The translations under genes were made by a program, and so were the position numbers. Below, piece by piece: positions 17,761 to 25,945 of a stretch of DNA of 33,273 nucleotides. The stretch's first letter is position 1. Every line of letters starts with the position of its first letter. The stretch spans positions 1-33,273 of the forward strand of contig JAJFFD010000174.1 in NCBI GenBank assembly GCA_021776805.1. The letters are read 5' to 3'. The DNA comes from Planctomycetota bacterium (GTDB lineage Bacteria; Planctomycetota; UBA1135; UBA2386). The notes below the pieces were generated by a model, which ran no database searches, was not told the origin of the DNA, and saw only the letters and a list, made by a program, of their open reading frames with translations.

Positions 17761-18603
17761 CTAGCTTTCCATGGCGGCATAGTCCGGGCCCTCACCGGTC
17801 TCCGCATATTGCTTGAGGCACTTGCCAAAGAGCAATTGCCAGCCTGCATCCAGGGAGTCACGAGTTTGGTCGGAAGCCTTGCCAAAAAAGCAGTGCTCGA
17901 AGCGCACGACGGTGCCGGCTTCAGCTTCTTCGAGTTTCCAGGTCATGAACCCGCGGTTGGGACCGCCCCACTCTCGGCTCGAATCACCGATCACTTGTAG
18001 GTAGCTGGGTGCGCGGATGCCGTTCACGCGACCCCAGATCTGACCATGGCCATCGCCCCAGTCCTCGAACATGAGGCCGCCGAGTTTGGCTTCGATATGA
18101 AAGCTCTTGGCATCGCTGGTGGTGTAGAAGTCCCGGTGCCACCAGGACCCTGTTTCTTCGACGAGAGCGGACCAGACCCGTGAGATGGGGGCCTTGATGG
18201 TCAGCTCGAGGAGCACCTCGCGGGTGCCTAGTTCTTGATCCTTGGACATGCTCGATTCCTTGGGAGAATGAGGGCTCTCGGCCCGCTGTTTGAGATTGTG
18301 AAGTTGCTGAATGGGCCCCTCCTCGAAGGGCTTGATCCAGCGCTGATAGAGGGAGTGGATGGCCGCCGGATTCACGTAGTTCCAGCGTTCACGGCCACGG
18401 GCTTCCACGAAGCTGAGCCCGGCATCCTGCAGGATGCGCAGGTGCTTCATGACGGCGAAGCGGCTGAGGGGGAAGAGTTCGCTGAGCTTGCCCGTGGGCA
18501 GTGGGCCTTGCCGGAGTGCATCGAGGATGCCTCGGCGAGTGGGGTCGGAGAGGGCCTTCCAGGCCGACTCTTCCTGCTGCATGCGTGGGGCGCTCGACGA
18601 CAT
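17761..18603 (-). CDS. ArsR-type HTH regulator fused to an SRPBCC (AHSA1-like) domain
   Basis: This 280-aa protein has two parts. Residues about 10-100 are a winged helix of the ArsR/SdpR type (WKALSDPTRRGILDALRQGP, LSRFAVMKHLRILQDAGL), without the Cys metal site of classic ArsR sensors. Residues about 125-275 are an SRPBCC/AHSA1-like ligand pocket (LELTIKAPISRVWSALVEE, GGLMFEDWGDGHGQIWG). These two proteins are usually separate adjacent genes; here they share one frame through a linker. The linker contains AAGGA (18261-18257) followed 7 bases later by ATG at 18249, so a free 162-aa SRPBCC protein could also be made. The regulator likely represses its own operon through the palindrome over its start codon, with a ligand bound by the second domain. 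The ligand is unknown. Confidence 0.88.
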   Translation of the reverse strand: MSSSAPRMQQEESAWKALSDPTRRGILDALRQGPLPTGKLSELFPLSRFAVMKHLRILQDAGLSFVEARGRERWNYVNPAAIHSLYQRWIKPFEEGPIQQLHNLKQRAESPHSPKESSMSKDQELGTREVLLELTIKAPISRVWSALVEETGSWWHRDFYTTSDAKSFHIEAKLGGLMFEDWGDGHGQIWGRVNGIRAPSYLQVIGDSSREWGGPNRGFMTWKLEEAEAGTVVRFEHCFFGKASDQTRDSLDAGWQLLFGKCLKQYAETGEGPDYAAMES

Positions 18604-18621
18604 GTGACCATTGGGTCACAT
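18602..18621. promoter_or_regulatory. Operator-like inverted repeat over the ArsR-SRPBCC start codon
   Basis: ATGTGACC at 18602-18609 and GGTCACAT at 18614-18621 are perfect 8-base arms with a 4-base spacer. The repeat overlaps the ATG of the minus-strand regulator (18603-18601). TTGACA on the minus strand (18639-18634) lies just upstream of it, but the -10 at normal spacing is poor. An imperfect or perfect palindrome at the start of an ArsR-family gene is the usual site of autorepression; binding here is inferred. Confidence 0.65.
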
Positions 18622-18663
18622 AAGATAGATCTTGTCAAGAGCCCATGCTGTGGCCTTCTCCGG

Positions 18664-18692
18664 CTGACACGGGAGGACCCGGTCAGTACTGT
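18664..18692 (+). promoter_or_regulatory. Candidate promoter of the coiled-coil lipoprotein gene
   Basis: CTGACA at 18664-18669 and TACTGT at 18687-18692 are separated by 17 bases, the optimum for a housekeeping sigma factor. The -10 box ends 21 bases before the ATG at 18714. The boxes differ from consensus, so this is a prediction from pattern only. Confidence 0.45.
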
Positions 18693-18713
18693 CCTCCGTC
18701 CCGAAGAACCGCC

Positions 18714-20075
18714 ATGGCCAGATTTAGCTACATCCTGATTCTCCTCGCCCTTCCCGCACTCCTTGCCGGTTGCGGCCTGACCGGCTGGGGTCAGGGTCCC
18801 AGTCAGGCGGAACGGGCGGCCCTGGCTCGCCAGGATGAGCTCCGCAACAAGCTCATCGACTTCGTCACTATCTTCGCGGACGAGGTCAAGGATGCGGCAG
18901 AGGAGATCGCGCGTGTTTCCTCGGATTCGGAGATCGATCGCAAATCCATCATCTGGAAGCTGCGCGCGATCAGCAGCGCCCGGCTGAATCTGCAGCGCAC
19001 GGACGATCTCTATGCCTACCTAGATCTTTGGAGCCTTTGCCTGCAGATGACCGACCTCTTCGAGACCGGTGAGGGCAAGGACATGTTCGGACCGCATCAG
19101 CAAATCGCCATCGACACAGCCCGTTCTCTGGAGAAGCGACTCCAGGGCATGGCGCAGGAGATTCTCGATGATGAGATCTACGCCAGGGCCCAGAACGAGA
19201 TCAATGACTTCGCGGTTGCGCATCCGATGAACGCATCTTTTACCCGCAACACCATGAGCGGAGAAACGGGAGCCGGAGGCGATGGGGAGTCCTTCTCCTG
19301 GTTACGTACGGTGACCGGAGTCACCTCCCTCAACCCATTCGCCAGCGGACTCAGCGAAGGTGCGGCGGCCATTCAGAATGCGAGCGTGGTTGCGGATCGA
19401 TTCACTTCGGTGGTCGCGACCTTGCCAGAGGACACTCGCTGGCAGTTGCAGCTTCTGCTCTATGACTTGGAGGACACGGCGATGGTCAAGAGTCTGGAGA
19501 CCAGCTCGGTGACCCTCGCCAACTCGGCAGATTCTTTGGCCAAGACGGCTGAGACATTTCCCGAACAAGTCCGGCTCGAGGCGAGCAAGCTCCTCGAGGA
19601 CATCGATGCGAAGCAAGAGAATATGCGTAAGACCCTCGCGGATCTGAACACAGCGAGTGTGAGCTTGAAGGACTTGTCCACCTCCTTTGAGTCCAGTAGC
19701 CGGGGTATCCAGTCCATGGCGGGGGCCCTCGATGGCAGTCTCCAGACCTTCAATCAGACCCTCGGCCTGTTGTTGCCGCCTGCGGATCCGAATGCCCCGC
19801 CCAAACCCAAGCCCGGTGAGCCAGGTTACTCCCGGCCCTTCGACATTCTCGACTACGCCAAGACAGCGGATGCGGTCAGTGTCACTGCTGGCGAGCTCAC
19901 CAAGGCTCTGACCGAGATAAACTCGACCCTTGGAGACGATCGTTTGGCACAGATCGAAGCTAGCGCTGAGGCGACCATGGCGGCTGCGGTCTGGGACGTC
20001 TTCTATGCGGGTCTGGCTTTGATCGCCGTGTTCTTCCTCTGTCTCCTGGCCTACCGAAAACTGCTCGGTACCTAG
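18714..20075 (+). CDS. Lipoprotein with long helical/coiled-coil region and a C-terminal membrane helix
   Basis: This 453-aa protein has a lipobox (LLAGC, Cys20) after a short hydrophobic start at 18714; a possible upstream TTG/GTG extension lacks a signal. Residues about 30-160 and 225-370 are helix-rich with heptad-like spacing (LEASKLLEDIDAKQENMRKT, LADLNTASVSLKDLSTSFES), resembling the signalling-helix part of chemoreceptors, but there is no signalling hairpin. A Pro-rich linker (PPADPNAPPKPKPGEPGYS) precedes a last helical part and a hydrophobic segment at about 428-448 followed by YRKLLGT. A lipid anchor plus a transmembrane end would tether the protein at two points, possibly spanning the periplasm. 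I do not recognise a family. Confidence 0.75.
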   Translation: MARFSYILILLALPALLAGCGLTGWGQGPSQAERAALARQDELRNKLIDFVTIFADEVKDAAEEIARVSSDSEIDRKSIIWKLRAISSARLNLQRTDDLYAYLDLWSLCLQMTDLFETGEGKDMFGPHQQIAIDTARSLEKRLQGMAQEILDDEIYARAQNEINDFAVAHPMNASFTRNTMSGETGAGGDGESFSWLRTVTGVTSLNPFASGLSEGAAAIQNASVVADRFTSVVATLPEDTRWQLQLLLYDLEDTAMVKSLETSSVTLANSADSLAKTAETFPEQVRLEASKLLEDIDAKQENMRKTLADLNTASVSLKDLSTSFESSSRGIQSMAGALDGSLQTFNQTLGLLLPPADPNAPPKPKPGEPGYSRPFDILDYAKTADAVSVTAGELTKALTEINSTLGDDRLAQIEASAEATMAAAVWDVFYAGLALIAVFFLCLLAYRKLLGT

Positions 20076-20185
20076 GCCCCTTGCGGGGAAGAAAGCTGCC
20101 AGGATCCGAGCTCCTGCTCTCCAGGTTCGGCCTCGAGCCGTAAGCTGTCCGCCCCCCAGGTCTCGTACCCATCAGGAGAATTCGC

Positions 20186-23100
20186 ATGCAGCGCCTCGCC
20201 CTCTTCGCCCTCCTTCTCAGCGGTCTCTGCTGCGGTGGTCTCTGCCGCGGCGATCTCGTCGCCCAGGACAGCGGCTCTCCAGATCAGGAGATTCGCTTTG
20301 CCCGCTACCCGCACAGTGGCAACGGCATGCTTGCCTTCTCCTACCACGGCGATATCTGGGTGGCGAGGGCTGACGGTTCTGAGCCTCGTCGACTGACCGC
20401 CCACGTGGCTAACGATAGGCTGCCACGATTCGCTCCGGACGGGAAGCTGATCGCCTTCACCAGCAATCGCATGGGCAACGATGATGTTTTTGTTATCCCG
20501 GTGAGTGGTGGGGAGCCGAGTCAACTGACCTTCCATAGTGGTGCGGACAGCGCTCTGTATTGGACACCTGATGGTCAGCGCATTTTGATCGCCACCAATC
20601 GCGGTGATGGTGCCTGGGGAAGTCCGATTCATCACGTTGGATTGCAGGGTGACTTGCCGGTTCCACTGCCCATGGACCGAGCGGCGGCGGGCATGCTCTC
20701 GCCAGACAGCAAGCATGTGGCTTTCAACCGCCTTGGCTTCCGATACTGGCGGAAGGGTTATCGCGGCAACAACAACACCGATATCTGGGTGCAGAACCTG
20801 GAGAGCAAGGCGATTCGTCAGCTCACTGACTTGGATACGAAGCAGTACCGTGAGCACAGTCAGGATGCATTCCCTATGTGGGCTGCGGATGGAATGCTCT
20901 ACTTCATGTCCGAACGCGACGGGATCTTCAACATCTGGAAGATCGCGCCGGAAGGCGGTGAGGCCAGTCAGGTTACTCATCACCAGACCGACGGAGTGCA
21001 ATACCCAGCCATCAGCGCAGATGGCAAGACCATCACCTACGAAAACGAATTCCGTCTATGGAAGCTGAGCGTTCCCGATGGCAGTCCTGAACCCATCGCC
21101 GTTCACATGGGCTTCGATCCGAAGATCAATTTGGTTGGCTATCATCGATCCAAGGATGAGGCGGATGGCTTTTCGCCCTCACCGGATGGTGACTACCTGG
21201 CGGTCGACTCGCGCGGCGAAATCTTTGTCGTGCCGACGGATCCGGAGGTCGGCGAAAAATCACAGGTGACAAACTCCGGCTGGCGCGAGCGCTACCAGAC
21301 CTGGTCGCCAGATGGGAAGAGCCTGGCCTACATCTCAGATGAAAGTGGTGACGAGGAGATTTGGATCCATGAACTAGCCACTGGCCACAAGCGGCGGGTG
21401 ACCGCTCACGCCTCTCTCAAGCGTCGGCCGATTTGGTCGCCGGATTCCAAGCAGCTGGCGCACGTGGCTGCCAATCGACTCTTCCTCATCGACGCCGCTG
21501 AGGGAACGAGCCGCGAATTGGCCTACAACGAGGAAGGCGGCTACAGCCTCGAGAGCTTCGCTCCGGACGGCAAGGGGCTCATCTACAGTCGTCGGGACGT
21601 CAACCTCAACACTGAGGTGTACTACTACGAGCTGGCCACAGGGAAGGAGTCCAACCTCACCCAGAACCCCTTCCGTGATCAAGGTGGCGAGCTGAGCCCG
21701 GATGGCAAGAGCCTGTTCTTTATCTCGGATCGTGCAGGTGAGAACGCCCAGCTCTTCAAGGTCTCTCTCGCCCGCCAGGAAGAGGATCCGGATGACCCGC
21801 TGGTTCGTGAGCGACTGAAGAAGGCCGGGCAGGCGAAGAAGGGCAAGGAAGAGGATGCGGAGGCGGCGCCAGCAGCGCTGCAAATCGACCTTGCGGGTAT
21901 CGACAGGCGTGCGCAGCAACTGACCAGGGGCAGTGAGCGAGTCGGCAGTTTCCGGCTCAGTAAAGATGGACGCAGCGTCTACTTCCTCAGTCGCGATGAC
22001 AAGGGCAGTGGGCTCTTCTCGATCTCAGTCGATGGCAAGGATCGCAAGAAGATCGCTGAGGGCGCCTTCGGCGGCATGACCCTGACCGCCGATGGCAAGA
22101 CGGTTTTCTACCGCCAAGGCAACGAAGTGCATCGCATGCCCTTGGGCTCGAAGAAGAAGGAAAAGGTCCCCTTCGAGTTCACGGTGACCATCGATCGCCG
22201 GGCTCAGTGGCGCCAGATCTTTGACGAGAGTTGGCGCATCATGAAGTATCGCTTCTACGACGAGAACATGCACGGCGTCGACTGGGAGGCTACCAAGGCG
22301 ATCTATGATCAGCTGCTGATGTATGTCGGGCAGAATCAAGATCTCTACGATCTGGCCAACGAGATGATCGGCGAGCTCAACGCCTCTCACACGGGTGTCC
22401 GTGGGCCGGTCGAAATCGATAACCCCGATACCTACCAGACGCGCTTTCTCGGGCTCGAACTCGAACCGCAGTCAGACCATCTGGTTATTAGTCACGTCTA
22501 CCGGGATGGACCGGCGGACAAGGAATGGCTCAACCTCGAGGTTGGCGAGTTCGTCTTGGCTATAGATGGCCAGGAGTTGAGCGCCAAGGACAACTACTGG
22601 CGTGTCCTGAATCACGCCCTCAACGAGTACGTTGGCATCGATGTAGCGGCTGCGCCGGGCGCTGAGCGTCGCAAACTACGCATCAAGACCGTCACCTCCC
22701 TGCGCAACATCAAGTATGAGGAGTGGGTGGAGAACAACCGGGACTATGTGGAGAAGATCTCGGACGGGCGCATCGCCTATGTGCACATCCGGTCGATGAA
22801 CCGGCCCTCCCTGGCGCGCTTCGAAAGAGAGATCGACCGCTTCTGGAACGCGGCCGGGATCGTGGTGGACATCCGCTACAACGGTGGAGGCAATATCGAT
22901 CAACAGCTGATCGATATTCTCGAGCGCCGTCCCTACGAGTACTGGAACAGTCGTTGGGGTGGCCGCGGATGGGGTCGCCGTCCGCGTCAGGCCATCGCTG
23001 GCCCAAAAGTGATGCTGATCAACTGGCGATCCGCCTCGGATAGCGAAGTAACCCCCCTGGGCTTCCGACATCTCGGCCTCGGTCGAATCGTGGGCACGCC

Positions 23101-23371
23101 CACCACCGGCGCGGTCATCGCCACCGGCAGTTATGGGCTCATCAACGGTGGCAGCATCCGCACTCCAGGTTCGCTGGTGGTCTCCTACGACCCGACGAAG
23201 CCGAACAATTACGGTATCAACCTGGAGAATTACGGGGTGCCGCCAGACGTTTGGGTTGAGAACAGTCCAGCGGACGAGTTGGCCGGTCATGACCGGGAGC
23301 TTGAAGCCGCTGTTATGGAAGCGCTGAGGATGCTCGGCGAGAAGAACTATCAGTACAAGCGCGGGAATTGA
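20186..23371 (+). CDS. Tricorn-like protease: beta-propellers, PDZ and S41-type peptidase
   Basis: This is a 1061-aa secreted protein. Residues 1-28 are a signal peptide, and the start is supported by AGGAG at 20174-20178. Residues about 35-670 carry two runs of propeller blades (FAPDGKLIAFTSNR, WSPDGKSLAYISDES, LSPDGKSLFFISDRAG). Then come a helical C1-type domain with SHTG (Ser734, His735), a PDZ domain (about 750-835), and a peptidase core with DIRYNGGG and WRSASDSE, in which Ser951 is the candidate nucleophile. This order is that of tricorn proteases, which degrade peptides. The usual family size is about 1050-1100 aa, so it is full length. A self-compartmentalising protease in the periplasm is inferred. 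It lies 110 bases after the coiled-coil lipoprotein gene. Confidence 0.93.
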   Translation: MQRLALFALLLSGLCCGGLCRGDLVAQDSGSPDQEIRFARYPHSGNGMLAFSYHGDIWVARADGSEPRRLTAHVANDRLPRFAPDGKLIAFTSNRMGNDDVFVIPVSGGEPSQLTFHSGADSALYWTPDGQRILIATNRGDGAWGSPIHHVGLQGDLPVPLPMDRAAAGMLSPDSKHVAFNRLGFRYWRKGYRGNNNTDIWVQNLESKAIRQLTDLDTKQYREHSQDAFPMWAADGMLYFMSERDGIFNIWKIAPEGGEASQVTHHQTDGVQYPAISADGKTITYENEFRLWKLSVPDGSPEPIAVHMGFDPKINLVGYHRSKDEADGFSPSPDGDYLAVDSRGEIFVVPTDPEVGEKSQVTNSGWRERYQTWSPDGKSLAYISDESGDEEIWIHELATGHKRRVTAHASLKRRPIWSPDSKQLAHVAANRLFLIDAAEGTSRELAYNEEGGYSLESFAPDGKGLIYSRRDVNLNTEVYYYELATGKESNLTQNPFRDQGGELSPDGKSLFFISDRAGENAQLFKVSLARQEEDPDDPLVRERLKKAGQAKKGKEEDAEAAPAALQIDLAGIDRRAQQLTRGSERVGSFRLSKDGRSVYFLSRDDKGSGLFSISVDGKDRKKIAEGAFGGMTLTADGKTVFYRQGNEVHRMPLGSKKKEKVPFEFTVTIDRRAQWRQIFDESWRIMKYRFYDENMHGVDWEATKAIYDQLLMYVGQNQDLYDLANEMIGELNASHTGVRGPVEIDNPDTYQTRFLGLELEPQSDHLVISHVYRDGPADKEWLNLEVGEFVLAIDGQELSAKDNYWRVLNHALNEYVGIDVAAAPGAERRKLRIKTVTSLRNIKYEEWVENNRDYVEKISDGRIAYVHIRSMNRPSLARFEREIDRFWNAAGIVVDIRYNGGGNIDQQLIDILERRPYEYWNSRWGGRGWGRRPRQAIAGPKVMLINWRSASDSEVTPLGFRHLGLGRIVGTPTTGAVIATGSYGLINGGSIRTPGSLVVSYDPTKPNNYGINLENYGVPPDVWVENSPADELAGHDRELEAAVMEALRMLGEKNYQYKRGN

Positions 23372-23413
23372 GAGGAGCTCCTCCCTGCGCTGCACACCTA
23401 GGGACTTCCCGGA

Positions 23414-23419
23414 TATAAT
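23414..23419 (+). promoter_or_regulatory. Consensus -10 box placed for a leaderless transcript
   Basis: TATAAT lies exactly 8 bases before the ATG of the first tandem secreted-protein gene. With normal spacing to the start site (about 7-8 bases) the transcript would begin at or next to the ATG. No Shine-Dalgarno is present in the gap (CTTCCGCC). A -35 box is weak (CTGCAC at 23390-23395). Confidence 0.6.
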
Positions 23420-23427
23420 CTTCCGCC

Positions 23428-24609
23428 ATGAACCTCGCCGCCAAGACCCTCGCCATCTCTCTTTCCTTAGCCGCTGGCCTCGCGGCGCAAAGCAACTACG
23501 GCACCGCCTGTGTCGGTAGCAACGGCAAGAGTGCTTATCTCAGTTATCCAGCCAACTCCTGGGTTTCCATTCCTTCAATCGGAGAGACAGTCACCCTGGT
23601 TGACGGAGTGGCGGGGGCGCCGGTCATCCTCTGGTTCGGTCGGAATCCTACGGACGCGGTCAATGTGGATCTCACGCCCATTGGCATGCCCGGCTGCTTC
23701 CAGTTGGTCAATCCCATGTGGACACGGGCCGCAGTTGCAGTCGGTAGCGTCATCGGCATGGATGAAAGCGCAGAGTTTCAGCTGCCCGCCGCACCTCCCG
23801 GTCAGGAGTTTGCCTTTCAAGCGCTCTTCCTCGACACGGTGCAGGGCCGGGCGATCCCTATCTCGACGAGCAATGGTCTGATCGCCAAGACTCCCGATTC
23901 ACAGCCGACCTTTCGGGTGAATGCCGTCAGACTCGCGGATCCCCACGTCTTCACCTTTCAGTTCATCGCCTGCCTCGATGGCACGAGTACTCTGAACGGA
24001 TTCGCGGGGAGCTATATGAACTCGGACAACGATGCGGACATGATCCTCGATGCGAGCCTCATGTTCACCTTCCGGCCTCTGACGAACACGGGTAGCGGTG
24101 TGATCGACTTCACCCTCCCGGACTGCACAATTCCCAACCCCACGACGATTTGCACCATTCCAGGGGTTCCTGAGCTGCGAGTTGATTTCAACAACTCTGC
24201 AACCTGCATGGGGGTCTTGCAAAACACCACGAACTGGCCTGTGAACACCCCGACTCCCGGTGCCAGCAACACCTGCTTCACCTCTGATCCGGTCGACTTG
24301 AATTTCCCCATCAGAGGAATGGTGGTTCCCGTTGAGGAAGCGCAGATCAGCGGCACCGTCGATTTGTCCGTGAGCCCGGCGACCATTACCGGTGGCCTGG
24401 TCCGCGGTTTCGTGTCCGAAACGGTGGCCAACAGCATCTCTGTTCCTGCCGATATTCCCCTCATCGGCGGTCTGAGTATTGCCAGCCTCCTCCCTGGCGG
24501 CCAGGGCAACTGCCAACCAGGCGACGCCCGCGACACGGGCCCGGATGGCCAGACTATGGGCTGGTGGATCTACCTGGAGTACGACGCCGTGGCGGTCGAC
24601 GTCCAGTAG
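23428..24609 (+). CDS. Secreted two-domain protein of unknown function, first of a tandem pair
   Basis: This 393-aa protein starts with a signal peptide (MNLAAKTLAISLSLAAGLAAQ). The first about 160 residues form a beta-rich domain with motifs YLSYPANSWVSIPS, WFGRNP, DLTPIGMPGCFQLV and PPGQEFAFQALFLDT. The second part (about 175-390) contains MLDASLMFTFRP-type, LPDCT and CFTSDPVDL motifs and ends in GNCQPGDARDTGPDGQT followed by GWW. Cys residues are paired and conserved in the paralogue, so disulfide bonds are likely. I do not recognise a named family; the first domain resembles the style of secreted proteins seen in planctomycete genomes. Its promoter looks leaderless. Confidence 0.8.
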   Translation: MNLAAKTLAISLSLAAGLAAQSNYGTACVGSNGKSAYLSYPANSWVSIPSIGETVTLVDGVAGAPVILWFGRNPTDAVNVDLTPIGMPGCFQLVNPMWTRAAVAVGSVIGMDESAEFQLPAAPPGQEFAFQALFLDTVQGRAIPISTSNGLIAKTPDSQPTFRVNAVRLADPHVFTFQFIACLDGTSTLNGFAGSYMNSDNDADMILDASLMFTFRPLTNTGSGVIDFTLPDCTIPNPTTICTIPGVPELRVDFNNSATCMGVLQNTTNWPVNTPTPGASNTCFTSDPVDLNFPIRGMVVPVEEAQISGTVDLSVSPATITGGLVRGFVSETVANSISVPADIPLIGGLSIASLLPGGQGNCQPGDARDTGPDGQTMGWWIYLEYDAVAVDVQ

Positions 24610-24740
24610 GTCCCGTCCAAGGTGGGCCGTAATCTCGCTCGTATGGACTGCGGGATTCGGCTGTCGGGCCTGCGGAAGAGCGCAGCCGCGGCGCTGCTGT
24701 CCCTGCCGAAGCGGCGGCTGCCCTCCAGCGAGATCACGGA

Positions 24741-24746
24741 TATGAT
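24741..24746 (+). promoter_or_regulatory. -10 box of the second tandem gene, also leaderless-type
   Basis: TATGAT is 8 bases before the ATG at 24755, the same distance as TATAAT in the first copy. The flanks also agree (CGGATAT(A/G)ATC in both). No Shine-Dalgarno separates it from the start. Confidence 0.55.
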
Positions 24747-24754
24747 CAACAGCA

Positions 24755-25927
24755 ATGAAGCTCGCCGCCAAGACCCTCGCCATCTCTCTGTCCGTCGCCG
24801 CAGGCCTGACCGCGCAAAGTAACTACGGAAGCGCCTGTGTCGGCAGCAACGGCAAGAGTGCTTATCTCAGCTATCCCGCCAGCTCCTGGCTGACGATTCC
24901 CTCCACCGGTGAAACCGTCACCCTCGTCGATGGAGTTCCTGGTGCGCCGGCGGTGCTCTGGTTCGGCCGAAATCCGGCGGATGCGCTCAACCTCGATCTG
25001 ACACCCATCGGCATGCCAGGTTGCTTCCAACTGGTTGCGCCCCGCTGGACCCGCACTGCCATGGGTGGGGTGATTGGCATGGACGGCCGCGTGGACTTCC
25101 TCCTGCCAGTGGTTCCTCCCGGCCAGGAATTCGCCTTTCAAGCGCTCTTCCTAGACACGGTGCAGGGGCGAGCGATCCCGGTTTCTACCAGTGATGGACT
25201 GGTCGCCAAGATGCCCGATGTGCAGTCGGCTTTCCGGTTGAGCAGCGCCAACTTTGCTGACCCGCATGTCTTCATCAACCAGTTCATTTGCCTCGATGTG
25301 ACCAACGTCGCCTTCAATCCAGCGCTCAATACCTTCCTCACCCAAGATTCGGATGGGGACAACATCATCGATGCAAGTCTCATGTTCACCTTCCGTCCGC
25401 TGGACCCGAACGGCGCTGGCGGTTTCATCGACTTCGTGTTGCCCGATTGCACGGCTCCCATTGGCAGTACTGTCTGCACCCTGCCAAGCACTCCTGAGCT
25501 CCGGGTGAGCTACACCAATTCGCCGAACTCCTGCCTGGGACTCGTTCCCAACACGACGGACTGGGCGGTGACCCTGCCTTCTGGGCCTTGCTTCACCTCC
25601 GATCCCATCGACCTGAATCTGAACATCAATGGTGTGGTCGTGCCCCTGCAAGATGCGCAGATCGCCGGCAGCTACGTAGGCGGCAGCACGCCCACGGCCA
25701 TCACCGATGGACTGGTGCGCGGCTTCCTGCCCGAAATCGTTGCCCAGGCCACCTTTATTCCGCCCAGTATCCCCATCGTCGGTGGGCTATCCCTGGCTAA
25801 CCTCTTCCCTGGCGGCCTCGGCAACTGTGCCCCTGGCGATGCTCGCGATACGGGCCCAGACGGCCAGACTCAGGGCTGGTGGGTCTACCTGAACTACACG
25901 GCTGACGCAGTTCCAGTGGTGCAATAG
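24755..25927 (+). CDS. Secreted two-domain protein of unknown function, second of a tandem pair
   Basis: This 390-aa protein is a paralogue of the preceding gene along its full length. It has the same signal peptide (MKLAAKTLAISLSVAAGLTA), the same YLSYPASSW, DLTPIGMPGCFQLV, PPGQEFAFQALFLDT and CFTSDPIDL motifs, and the same ending (GNCAPGDARDTGPDGQT, then GWW). Two DNA stretches are almost unchanged: the signal-peptide region and the PPGQEFAF region. The middle of the second domain differs most (for example at about residues 180-200), so the pair has diverged in part. It converges with the HEAT protein gene 18 bases downstream. Function is not known; both are likely exported. Confidence 0.8.
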   Translation: MKLAAKTLAISLSVAAGLTAQSNYGSACVGSNGKSAYLSYPASSWLTIPSTGETVTLVDGVPGAPAVLWFGRNPADALNLDLTPIGMPGCFQLVAPRWTRTAMGGVIGMDGRVDFLLPVVPPGQEFAFQALFLDTVQGRAIPVSTSDGLVAKMPDVQSAFRLSSANFADPHVFINQFICLDVTNVAFNPALNTFLTQDSDGDNIIDASLMFTFRPLDPNGAGGFIDFVLPDCTAPIGSTVCTLPSTPELRVSYTNSPNSCLGLVPNTTDWAVTLPSGPCFTSDPIDLNLNINGVVVPLQDAQIAGSYVGGSTPTAITDGLVRGFLPEIVAQATFIPPSIPIVGGLSLANLFPGGLGNCAPGDARDTGPDGQTQGWWVYLNYTADAVPVVQ

Positions 25928-25945
25928 GCGCCTGGCCTCGGACTC

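Noticed and set aside
20077..20088. CCCC/GGGG mini-hairpin after the coiled-coil lipoprotein gene
   Set aside because: Only four pairs and no T-run; too weak to call a terminator.
23372..23383. 12-base palindrome GAGGAGCTCCTC right after the tricorn stop
   Set aside because: It has no loop and no T-run, so it is a poor terminator, and there is no second copy to suggest an operator.
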